Below are positions 1 to 5,962 of a stretch of DNA of 6,249 nt, one piece after another. The stretch spans positions 1 to 6,249 of the forward strand of contig JAUXST010000951.1 in the NCBI GenBank assembly GCA_030679805.1, given 5' to 3'. Position 1 is the stretch's first letter, and each line of letters opens with the position of its first letter. The notes under the pieces were generated by a model. That model did not search any database and was not told the DNA's origin. It saw only the letters and a program-made list of their open reading frames with translations. This stretch comes from Reyranella sp. (GTDB lineage Bacteria > Pseudomonadota > Alphaproteobacteria > Reyranellales > Reyranellaceae). Made by a program: the position numbers and the translations under genes.

Positions 1-2
1 CC

Positions 3-347
3 GCGATGCGCCACATGCCGATCGACCTGTTTGAGCAGCGCCTGCGCGACGGAATCAAGTTCGGCCAGTCGTTCGGCGCCGACTTCGTGCTGATGAGCCT
101 GCAGTATGCGCCGGCGGTCGTCGCGCTGTCGGACGAGGAAGTGTACGAGCGCGTCATGGCGAAGGTGGCGATGGAAGTTGGCGCCGGCCTGTTCCACCGC
201 TATGATATTATGCGGGGCTGGTACGATGATGGTATGCCCTACGCGCAGTTCGTGCAACTCGACGGGTTGCACCTCAACGATTTTGGCCAGAAGTGCATCG
301 GCAAGCTCCTGACCCAGTCGATCCTGGGTGCGCTGACTGGTCCCTAG
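3..347 (+). CDS. SGNH/GDSL-type hydrolase, C-terminal part (5' end outside window)
   Basis: This is the 3' end of a + strand gene whose frame is open to the left window edge, so the ATG at 6 is probably internal. The visible part is about 114 residues, and SGNH hydrolases usually run to about 200 residues or more. The key motif is DGLHLNDFG, with Asp at 261-263 and His at 270-272. This matches block V of the SGNH family, in which Asp-x-x-His supplies two members of the catalytic triad. The Ser (GDS block), Gly and Asn blocks would lie upstream and cannot be seen. Family members are esterases, lipases or carbohydrate deacetylases, and the substrate cannot be told from this fragment. The stop is 17 nt before the cyclase start, so the two are probably co-transcribed. 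The assignment rests mainly on block V. Confidence 0.72.
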   Translation, partial: AMRHMPIDLFEQRLRDGIKFGQSFGADFVLMSLQYAPAVVALSDEEVYERVMAKVAMEVGAGLFHRYDIMRGWYDDGMPYAQFVQLDGLHLNDFGQKCIGKLLTQSILGALTGP

Positions 348-364
348 CCAAGCCGGAGTCCGTC

Positions 365-1141
365 ATGCCCCGTCGCTTCGTCGATCTGTCGATTTATCTT
401 GAGAACGACGTCATTTCCGATCCGGTGCCGTTCGGCCCGAAGATCCAGTATCACAAGCATGAGAATACCGCGGCGCAGATCGCGGGCTTCTTTCCCGGCC
501 TGAAGAAGGAAGATCTGCCCGACGGCGAGGGCTGGGCGGTCGAGAACGTCAATCTCAGCACGCACAACGGCACGCACCTCGACGCGCCCTATCACTTCCA
601 TTCGACGATGAACAAGGGCGAGCGCGCCATCACCATCGACGAGGTGCCGCTCGACTGGTGCTTCCAACCCGGCGTGAAGCTCGACTTCCGTGCCATGGAG
701 GACGGCCATGTCATCACCGCCAGGGAAGTCGACGACGAGCTCAGGCGCATCGGCCACGAGCTGAAGCCGCTGGAGATCGTCGTGGTCAACACGCGCGCGG
801 GTTCGCGCTACGGCAACAGCGATTATGTGAACTCGGGCTGCGGCATGGGCTACGACGCCACCATGTACCTGCTGGAGCGTGGCATTCGCCTGACCGGCAC
901 CGACGCCTGGAGTTGGGACGCGCCGTTCTATTTCACCGCCCAGAAATGGGCGAAGGACCACGACCCGTCGATCATCTGGGAAGGCCACAAGGCCGGCCGT
1001 GACATCGGCTACTGTCACCTGGAGAAGCTGCACAATCTCGAGGCGCTGCCGGGCGACGGCTTCACGATCTCCTGCTTCCCGCACAAGATTCGCGGTGCTT
1101 CGGCCGGCTGGACGCGGGCCGTGGCGATTTTCGAGGAATAG
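365..1141 (+). CDS. Cyclase family protein (kynurenine formamidase-like metal-dependent hydrolase)
   Basis: This 258-residue protein belongs to the cyclase family (Pfam PF04199), which includes bacterial kynurenine formamidase KynB and isatin hydrolase. The signature HxGTHxDxxxH is complete: H67, G69, T70, H71, D73 and H77. In the family these residues bind the divalent metal (Zn or Mn) that activates water. A second conserved segment, with H218, E220 and N224-L225, supplies further active-site residues. The length fits the family. The frame is open further upstream, but the ATG at 365 is preferred: it has a GGAG at 355-358 with 6-nt spacing, and the protein then begins directly with the family's usual opening FVDLSIYLEND. 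Earlier starts would overlap the preceding gene. No signal peptide is seen, so it is cytoplasmic. Substrate is unknown. No kynurenine-pathway gene lies nearby, so calling it kynB would be unsafe. Confidence 0.9.
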   Translation: MPRRFVDLSIYLENDVISDPVPFGPKIQYHKHENTAAQIAGFFPGLKKEDLPDGEGWAVENVNLSTHNGTHLDAPYHFHSTMNKGERAITIDEVPLDWCFQPGVKLDFRAMEDGHVITAREVDDELRRIGHELKPLEIVVVNTRAGSRYGNSDYVNSGCGMGYDATMYLLERGIRLTGTDAWSWDAPFYFTAQKWAKDHDPSIIWEGHKAGRDIGYCHLEKLHNLEALPGDGFTISCFPHKIRGASAGWTRAVAIFEE

Positions 1142-1155
1142 CGGCCAGAGCGCTA

Positions 1156-1788
1156 CTAGAGCGACGCAGGGCGGCGCGCGAAGACGAGCGCGAGACCGAG
1201 ACTGGCGATGCCGAGGCCGGCGCCCTGCCGCAGACGCCGGAGCAGCGACGGCCGGACGACCGCTATCGAGCGCGCCCGCGACGCCATGAGGGCGACCACG
1301 ACATCGACCGCGGTATTGAGCGTCACCGAGACCAGTCCGAGCAGCAGGAACTGCGACCACGCAGGGCCCGTGGCAGGGTCGACGAACTGCGGCAGGAAGG
1401 CCAGGAAGAATGCAGCGGTCTTGGGATTCAGCGCCTCGACGACGATGCCTTCGCGGAAGGCGCGCCGCGCGCCAGTCGGTTCGGCGTGCATGTCGATGGC
1501 GACCCGCGCCTCGCGTATGGTCTTGATGCCGAGCCAGACGAGATAGACCGCGCCGGCGATCTTCAGCAGCGTAAAAGCCTCGGCACTGGCCAGCACGAGT
1601 GCCGAAACGCCGACCGCGCCCGCGGCGACGTGAACGAGTCCGCCCAGTCCGGTGCCGAGGCTTGAGGCCAGTCCTTCCTCACGGCCGCCGGCCAAGGTCC
1701 TTGCGGCAACGTAGAAGATGCCCGGCCCTGGCGAGATCGCGATGGCGAATGCCGCGAGGAAAAACAGGATGACGTTGGCGAATTCCAT
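1156..1788 (-). CDS. LysE/RhtB family amino-acid or metabolite exporter
   Basis: This 210-residue inner-membrane protein has the size and pattern of the LysE/RhtB translocators, which export amino acids and related small molecules using the proton gradient. The first hydrophobic segment runs into the family signature SPGPG (residues 19-23). A second signature, ALNPKTAAFFLAFLPQF (119-135), is also typical. About six hydrophobic segments can be placed at roughly 3-26, 40-62, 68-92, 112-135, 145-170 and 186-204. The ATG lies 3 nt after the stop of the upstream CMD-type gene, and no good Shine-Dalgarno precedes it. Translation is therefore probably coupled to that gene. It is the last gene of the four-gene run and ends 14 nt from the convergent cyclase stop. 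The exported substrate is unknown; position suggests a product of the operon's enzymes, which is inference only. Confidence 0.9.
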   Translation of the reverse strand: MEFANVILFFLAAFAIAISPGPGIFYVAARTLAGGREEGLASSLGTGLGGLVHVAAGAVGVSALVLASAEAFTLLKIAGAVYLVWLGIKTIREARVAIDMHAEPTGARRAFREGIVVEALNPKTAAFFLAFLPQFVDPATGPAWSQFLLLGLVSVTLNTAVDVVVALMASRARSIAVVRPSLLRRLRQGAGLGIASLGLALVFARRPASL

Positions 1789-1791
1789 CGA

Positions 1792-2340
1792 CTAGGCGAG
1801 CGGCTCGGGCTCGCCCGGCGGCAGCGGCATCTCGAAGACGTTGAGCGTCATCGAGACCAACATGTAGTAGCCGCACACGCCGACCAGATCGACAACGCCC
1901 TGCTCACCGAAGGCATCGACGGCGCGTTTGTAGTTGGGCGTCGCCACCCGGTTGGTGTCGAGATATTCCGTGACGAAGTCATAGACCACGCGCTCGACGT
2001 CGCGCGTGAACGGCGGCGTGGCCCGCGTGCGCACGGCCTCGATGATGGCGGGCGCGAGGCCCGCTTCCTTGGCCAGCCGTGCATGAGCGTAGAATTCGAA
2101 TTGCGCCTTGTAGTAACGGCCGACGAGGCAGATCGCGAGCTCGGCGAGGTCCTTGGGCAGCGAGCTGTTGAAGCGGCAGTATTCACCGAGTTTCTGGGCG
2201 CGGTCGGCCAGGCCCGGCGCGCGCAGCCAGGGGTCGAATGGCCCACGCAGGCCGCCGCGAGGTCCCGCGACGATGGCGTCGGCCACCTTCTTCTGTTCAG
2301 GGGTGAGCTTGTCGAGGTCGAGCGGGGCCAGACGCGGCAT
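1792..2340 (-). CDS. Carboxymuconolactone decarboxylase (CMD)-fold protein, AhpD-like without the CxxC
   Basis: This 182-residue protein has the helical CMD/AhpD core. E67 in DLAELAI starts the conserved helix, and H86 in FEFYAHARLAKEAGL closes the motif. The spacing matches AhpD, in which Glu is followed 12 residues later by CxxCxxxH. Here the two cysteines are replaced by A79 and E82, so it is not a thiol peroxidase and resembles the decarboxylase-like branch. The reaction is unknown; many such proteins are annotated only by fold. The frame is open to 2415, but the ATG at 2340 has AGGAG (2350-2354) with 9-nt spacing, and the residues after it begin with the usual RLAPLDLDKLTPEQ. The gene sits between the secreted unknown protein (31-nt gap) and the LysE exporter (3-nt gap). 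No signal peptide is seen, so it is cytoplasmic. Confidence 0.86.
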   Translation of the reverse strand: MPRLAPLDLDKLTPEQKKVADAIVAGPRGGLRGPFDPWLRAPGLADRAQKLGEYCRFNSSLPKDLAELAICLVGRYYKAQFEFYAHARLAKEAGLAPAIIEAVRTRATPPFTRDVERVVYDFVTEYLDTNRVATPNYKRAVDAFGEQGVVDLVGVCGYYMLVSMTLNVFEMPLPPGEPEPLA

Positions 2341-2371
2341 GAATGACGACTCCTGAAATGCGGGACGGGGG

Positions 2372-2977
2372 TTAGAGCGGACAGCCGGCGTCGCCGACGC
2401 GATTCTTGTCGGCATTGTCGAAGATGTTGTTGATCATCATCTCGCCGGCGCGCTGGGCGATGTCGGCCCGGGTGACGCAGGACGTCGTGGCGCTCCACAG
2501 CACCTTGCCGGTATCGACCGAATAGAGCGAAAGCGAGATGCGCAGCGTCGGGCCGGCGGTCGAAGGCGTGCGGCCGGTGTTGCGGCCGATCGGATTGGCG
2601 GGGACGGGGAGATACGGATTGGAGCCCGGCTCGGCATAGGCCGGCCGTTCGCCGAGCTCGCCGTAGTTCTGCCTGCTGCCGCCCAAAAGGTCGAAGTAGC
2701 TCACGTCCAGGCGCATGACATTGCTGCCGCTGAAACCCACCTCGTTGCCGCGCTGCGACAGGCGAACCATCACTTGCCGGCGCAATTCGCGTCCCAGCCT
2801 TGTGTCGGAGCCGAGTTGCACGGCGGTCTTGGTCTTGGGGATCGGCTGCCACGCCTTGATCTCCAGTTCGCCGAGCTTGGGGCCGGTGCCGATGCTGCCA
2901 TAGCCCTGCGCCGGTGCCGGGGCCGAGGTAAAGTGGGCAAGCGCCCAGACGGCGACGAGAGCTGCTGCGATCCGCAT
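2372..2977 (-). CDS. Exported protein of unknown family
   Basis: This 201-residue protein is not one I recognise. It starts with a clear Sec signal peptide: positive MR, a hydrophobic stretch at residues 3-17, and an APA cleavage box at 21-23. There is no lipobox Cys, so it should be soluble in the periplasm or secreted. The mature part has two cysteines, C167 and C199 (near the C-terminus), which could form a disulfide. The stretch around 145-163 (LRISLSLYSVDTGKVLWSAT) resembles the strand pattern of small periplasmic proteins of the DUF4136 or LpoB/CsgG kind, whose strands end in 'tGkvvW'. This resemblance is weak. A Gly/Pro/Asn-rich stretch at about 105-143 is probably a flexible loop. A strong Shine-Dalgarno (AGGAGG, 6-nt spacing) fixes the start and overlaps the stop of the upstream aldolase gene, so the two are likely translated together. 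Coding status is well supported; function is unknown. Confidence 0.85.
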   Translation of the reverse strand: MRIAAALVAVWALAHFTSAPAPAQGYGSIGTGPKLGELEIKAWQPIPKTKTAVQLGSDTRLGRELRRQVMVRLSQRGNEVGFSGSNVMRLDVSYFDLLGGSRQNYGELGERPAYAEPGSNPYLPVPANPIGRNTGRTPSTAGPTLRISLSLYSVDTGKVLWSATTSCVTRADIAQRAGEMMINNIFDNADKNRVGDAGCPL

Positions 2978-2983
2978 TGATTT

Positions 2984-2989
2984 CCTCCT
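2984..2989 (-). promoter_or_regulatory. Strong Shine-Dalgarno overlapping the upstream stop codon
   Basis: On the - strand the sequence reads TAGGAGG, 6 nt before the ATG of the exported-protein gene. The first three bases are the TAG stop of the class II aldolase gene (2988-2990). A ribosome finishing the aldolase therefore sits directly on the next initiation site, which suggests translational coupling. This also confirms both gene boundaries. Confidence 0.85.
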
Positions 2990-3731
2990 AGGCCGTCGGC
3001 TTTTGCCAGCCGGGCTCGTCCCTGTCGAGCAGACGCTTGAGCGACTCGAAATGCAGGAAGGCCTGCTGCGCCTCGCCCGCGATCTGTCGGGCCGTATGCT
3101 CGGCCATCGCCTCGTCGATATTGTGCAACTCCCGGCCGGTCTGCATGGCCAGTACCTGCACCATCGCCGCGCGCTCGAGATAGTAGAGGTCGTCGTAGGT
3201 CTGCGCGACGGTCGATCCCGACACGATCACGCCGTGGTTGCTCAGGAACAGGATGTCCTTGTCGCCCATGGCGCGGCACATGCGCTCACCTTCGTCGTTC
3301 GACAGCGCGACGCCGCCATACTTGTCGTCGTAGGCGATGCGGCCCCAGTAGCGGAAGGCGTTCTGGGTGCACATTTCGATCTTGCCGTTCTTGATCGAGG
3401 TCAGCGCCGTCGCATAGGGCATATGGGTGTGCAGCACGACCTTGGCGCGCGGGTTGCCGGCGTGGATGCGGGCGTGGATGAAGAAGGCGGTCGGCTCGAC
3501 CTCGTACTTGCCTTCGACGATGTTGCCCTCGCCGTCGGCCATGACGATGTCGGACGGCGTGATCTCCGACCAGTGCAGTCCCTGGGGGTTGACCAGGAAC
3601 AGCTCCTCGCGGCCGGGCACGGTCATGCTGAAATGATTGCAGACGCCCTCGTTCAGCCCGTGCCGCGCGGCGGCGCGCAGGGCCGTCGTCAGGTCGATAC
3701 GCGCCTGGATGACAGGGTCGTTGGCCAGCAT
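2988..3731 (-). CDS. Class II aldolase/adducin-domain protein
   Basis: This 247-residue cytoplasmic protein carries the class II aldolase/adducin N-terminal domain (Pfam PF00596) over most of its length. The Zn-binding histidines are visible: H101 and H103 in VLHTHMPYA and H166 in FLSNHGVIV. Further conserved parts are NHFS (32-35) and LVNPQGLHWSEITPSDIV (46-63). In fuculose-phosphate aldolase the catalytic Glu lies four residues before a conserved His. Here that position (before H86) is A82, as in the adducin-like branch, though E79 is nearby. It may therefore not act as a classical aldolase. The frame is open to 3803, but the ATG at 3731 is chosen because GGAG (3740-3743) lies 8 nt upstream and homologues usually start just before a helix of the VIQARIDLTTALRAA kind. 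It is the first gene of the four-gene - strand run, so the operon promoter should lie in 3732-3830. Substrate unknown. Confidence 0.9.
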   Translation of the reverse strand: MLANDPVIQARIDLTTALRAAARHGLNEGVCNHFSMTVPGREELFLVNPQGLHWSEITPSDIVMADGEGNIVEGKYEVEPTAFFIHARIHAGNPRAKVVLHTHMPYATALTSIKNGKIEMCTQNAFRYWGRIAYDDKYGGVALSNDEGERMCRAMGDKDILFLSNHGVIVSGSTVAQTYDDLYYLERAAMVQVLAMQTGRELHNIDEAMAEHTARQIAGEAQQAFLHFESLKRLLDRDEPGWQKPTA

Positions 3732-3830
3732 CGAAAGGGCTCCGTTGCAGAAAGGTGCTGCGGCCGGCGATGATGCTGCCAAGCGCATGCCGCGGCCAAG
3801 CAAAATCGCTGCATTCCGAAGGTCGGTTCA
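3732..3830. other. Divergent intergenic region between the aldolase operon and the broken hydrolase
   Basis: This is about 100 nt between the aldolase start (- strand) and the probable start of the broken hydrolase (+ strand). It should hold the promoter of the four-gene operon and the former promoter of the hydrolase. It contains the GGAG site of the aldolase (3740-3743) and a GAAGG (3818-3822) located 8 nt before the ATG at 3831. I could not find a convincing -35/-10 pair or a clear operator palindrome. Confidence 0.5.
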
Positions 3831-5152
3831 ATGAATGTCCTGTTCGGTTCACCTCTGGGAACTCTGCTGGCCAAGCCGTGGGTCGACCGGGTCGGGCTCT
3901 ACGGGCTGCGGCCAACGCCGCCGGCGAAGACGCAGGACGATTCCGCAATGAAATCGGCGCGCCTCTGCCGGCCTTCTGGTTGGCATCCCGACTGTGTGCT
4001 CTGTTAAGCTACAACGACCGGGTTCGCCTCGAGGCCGAAGGCGCTCGGCTGACGTGGGAGACGGCGATCTTCGGCGAAGCGGCTGCCGATTCCGATCCCG
4101 GCCAGCTCGATCGGCGTCTGGCGGCGACCCGCCATCTGGCGACTCGCGGATGGTTCTATCCGCTGCTGTTTCCGCGCCTCGCACCCTCGGCACGCTGGCG
4201 GATCGATCGACCTGAGCAGGTCGAGCACGAGCTTGGCCCAATGCTTGAAGATCCCGCCCGTCTTTATGTAGCGCCAATCGACGTCGGCACCATCGCGGTA
4301 TCCCGCCCGTTCGTGAAGAACGGCGTGCGGGAGTATTGGCTGCGAGCGCCCACGCCGGTGGCGTGACTGCGCATCCGGCCGGGCAGCGAAGTCCTCTACG
4401 CTCGTGTCGTCGAGCCGGTAGGCGGAGCGCCCACGGACACCTTGATCTTTGGTAGCGGTCTTTGCCTGGAGTTCGAGCTCTTGTCGGTGGTGCGCGATCC
4501 TAGCGCCCGTCTGGCGGCAATGGGTTGGCGGGTGATCGAACCGGTCTCGCCGTATCACGGCCTGCAGGCAATGCCCGGCTACTACGGCGGTGAGCCGTTC
4601 TTCGCCGCCGGGCCGACGAGTTCGATCGATCTCATTGCCGGTCAGGCAGTCGAGTCGGCCTTGCTTGTTGCCTGGAGCCGCGGTCGCTTCGGCGGCAAGG
4701 CGGCGTTGGCCGGCATCTCGATGACCTCGTTCGTGGCACAACAGGTGGCGAGCCATTGCCACCTGTTGGCAGCCGAGGTGCGGCCCGACGCCGTGATGCT
4801 GATCAGCCACTCGGGACGCATCGAGGACGTGACGTTCGGCGGTGCGCTCTTGGCGATGCTGGGCCTCGGCCTTGCTCTGGCCGACGTCGGCTGGTCGCGC
4901 GAGGCGCTGGCGCGGTTGTCGCGGATCATCGATCCGGCCGAAACGCCCGCCCTCCCGGCTTCGCACATCGTGTCGATCCTAGGCGAAACCGATCGGTGGG
5001 TGCCCTACGACGACGGGCTGGAGGTCGCGCGGCGATGGAACCTGCCCGTGGCCAACATCTTCAGCTACCGGCTCGGTCATCTCGGCATGCCAGTCCAGCT
5101 GGCACGCGATGCCGCTCCGTTCATGCGGCTCAAGCAGGTTCTGGCCGCGTGA
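3831..5152 (+). pseudogene. Broken alpha/beta hydrolase (ABHD18/DUF2048-like), frameshift plus in-frame stop
   Basis: The intact product would be about 440 residues. The probable start is the ATG at 3831 (GAAGG 8 nt upstream), giving MNVLFGSPLGTLLAKPWVDR. That frame hits TAA at 4005-4007. Protein-like sequence changes to another frame near 3896-3911 (RAAANAAGEDAGRF onward) and runs to a TGA at 4364-4366. After the TGA the same frame goes straight on with LRIRPGSEVLYARVVEP and ends at 5150-5152. The second part is an alpha/beta hydrolase domain. Its probable nucleophile is the Ser at 4718-4720 in AGISMTSF, the acid is the Asp in LGETDRWVP and the base is the His in RLGHLGM. YYGGEPFF and the helix before the nucleophile (VESALLVAW) recall ABHD18 proteins. 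The triad seems intact, so decay looks recent. Sequencing error at two separate sites is the main alternative. Function is unknown; ABHD18 assignment is from memory of the family. Confidence 0.72.
4364..4366 (+). other. In-frame TGA interrupting the hydrolase
   Basis: The frame before (REYWLRAPTPVA) and after (LRIRPGSEVLYARVVEP) this codon is the same and both sides look like one protein. The lesion is therefore a single substitution, not an indel. The part downstream has no obvious Shine-Dalgarno and no early ATG (the first in-frame ATG lies near 4519), so efficient independent translation of the second half is unlikely. Confidence 0.75.
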
Positions 5153-5855
5153 TCCCGTTTTGCGAAATCTCCCGGACGAGTTTGGTCCGCACGGCGCGGC
5201 CGAAGCGGTCGAAGTTGTCGGCCACGATCATGAAGGCGCCGGGCCCGCCAATGACGTTCTCTTCGTAATACCTGTCGAGCGTGAGGTCCGGCGGCCGGCC
5301 GAAATTGGTGCGATTCATCATCACCGGCAGGCCGTTGATGACGATGCCCTGGGAGACCAGCCTGTCACGTACGATCTCGGCCGGCGGGCCGTCGTTGGTG
5401 CGGCCGTCACCCGAGATGTCGATGACGCGCCGCTTGGAGGTGAAGCCCGAGTTTTCGAAGCGCTGGCCGGCGTGGGCGAGGGCGGCGCCGACGGCCGTCC
5501 AGCTCTGCGACTCGCGGGGCGCCTCGGCGAGCTTGTCGGCGAACCGTCGCGCCCCCGCGGCGCTGTCGATCACCGACCAGTCGAGCGCCACGATCTGGTA
5601 GTGCGTGCCGGCCCATTCAGTGTAGCAAAGGGCGATACGCCGATGTTCGCCGGACAGGATCGCGTCGATGACGCGGTCGCTGGTCAGCGCCTCGATGTAT
5701 CCGCGCCGCTGCAGTTCGGCCTCGACTTCATCGATCGACCTCGAGACATCGACCGCGAGCACGAGCTGGAGATCGACCGGCGTATCGGCTTTGGCCGTTG
5801 TTGCCGCCGTAGCCATCGCCGCCAAGGAGCCCACAAGCGCCGACCGTCGCTTCAT
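5130..5855 (-). CDS. DUF1194 exported protein with von Willebrand factor A-like fold
   Basis: This 241-residue protein matches the DUF1194 family (Pfam PF06707), an uncharacterised family known mainly from alphaproteobacteria. It has a Sec signal peptide: MKRR, then a hydrophobic Ala-rich stretch, with probable cleavage after AKA (21-23). The mature part opens with LVLAVDVSRSID. D36, S38 and S40 form the DxSxS metal site (MIDAS) of vWA domains, completed by T120 (WTAVG) and D150 (ISGDGRTND). All MIDAS residues are present, so it should bind a divalent metal and possibly a protein partner in the periplasm. The frame is open to 5906, but the ATG at 5855 follows AGGAGG (5861-5866) with 5-nt spacing and starts the signal peptide. 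The longer form would run into the terminator upstream. The last 23 nt overlap the end of the broken hydrolase on the other strand. It appears to be transcribed alone. Confidence 0.9.
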   Translation of the reverse strand: MKRRSALVGSLAAMATAATTAKADTPVDLQLVLAVDVSRSIDEVEAELQRRGYIEALTSDRVIDAILSGEHRRIALCYTEWAGTHYQIVALDWSVIDSAAGARRFADKLAEAPRESQSWTAVGAALAHAGQRFENSGFTSKRRVIDISGDGRTNDGPPAEIVRDRLVSQGIVINGLPVMMNRTNFGRPPDLTLDRYYEENVIGGPGAFMIVADNFDRFGRAVRTKLVREISQNGITRPEPA

Positions 5856-5860
5856 GCCCG

Positions 5861-5866
5861 CCTCCT
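5861..5866 (-). promoter_or_regulatory. Shine-Dalgarno of the DUF1194 gene
   Basis: AGGAGG on the - strand, 5 nt before the ATG at 5855. It decides between this start and the longer open frame reaching 5906. A weak possible promoter (TTGCCC, 15 nt, TATGCT) lies just upstream, but the spacing is short and I do not rely on it. Confidence 0.8.
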
Positions 5867-5904
5867 GCCGAAGGCGTCGAGCATAGCACCGGATGCACGA
5901 GGGC

Positions 5905-5939
5905 AAAGAAAAACGCCGGAGGAAAAGACCCCCGGCGTT
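5905..5939 (-). terminator. Rho-independent terminator after the Gly-rich gene
   Basis: An 8-bp perfect inverted repeat, AACGCCGG at 5912-5919 and CCGGCGTT at 5932-5939, encloses a 12-nt loop. Read on the - strand it is followed by a T-rich run (5913 down to 5905, TTTTTCTTT). It lies 23 nt after the TAG of the Gly-rich gene, as expected for its terminator. It also separates that gene from the DUF1194 gene, which must therefore have its own promoter within 5856-5904 or rely on readthrough. Confidence 0.82.
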
Positions 5940-5962
5940 GCACTCGACCTGCTGTGCGCGGT

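Noticed and set aside
1142..1165. Small inverted repeat (CGCT/AGCG) between the convergent cyclase and LysE stops
   Set aside because: The stem is only 4 bp and no T-run follows on either strand, so it is not a supported terminator.
344..1360. Long 338-residue open frame on the - strand opposite the cyclase gene
   Set aside because: It is antisense to a gene with a clear HxGTHxDxxxH signature, is rich in Arg/Ala/Val as expected of a GC-rich shadow, and also crosses into the LysE gene in another frame.
1848..2852. 334-residue open frame on the - strand in another frame than the CMD and exported-protein genes
   Set aside because: It is Arg/Ser/Pro-rich with no domain and spans two real genes that have good ribosome sites and recognisable features.
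3003..3773. 256-residue open frame on the + strand opposite the aldolase gene
   Set aside because: It mirrors the aldolase codons; the aldolase has Zn histidines and conserved motifs while this frame has none.
3755..3895. Upstream extension of the hydrolase body frame to an ATG at 3755
   Set aside because: The residues are not protein-like for this family and would overlap the promoter region and leader of the divergent aldolase gene. The other frame from 3831 gives a better N-terminus.
4364..4400. Selenocysteine insertion at the TGA
   Set aside because: No convincing bacterial SECIS hairpin follows the TGA, the neighbouring residues do not form a redox motif, and the gene has a second lesion, so a nonsense mutation is simpler.
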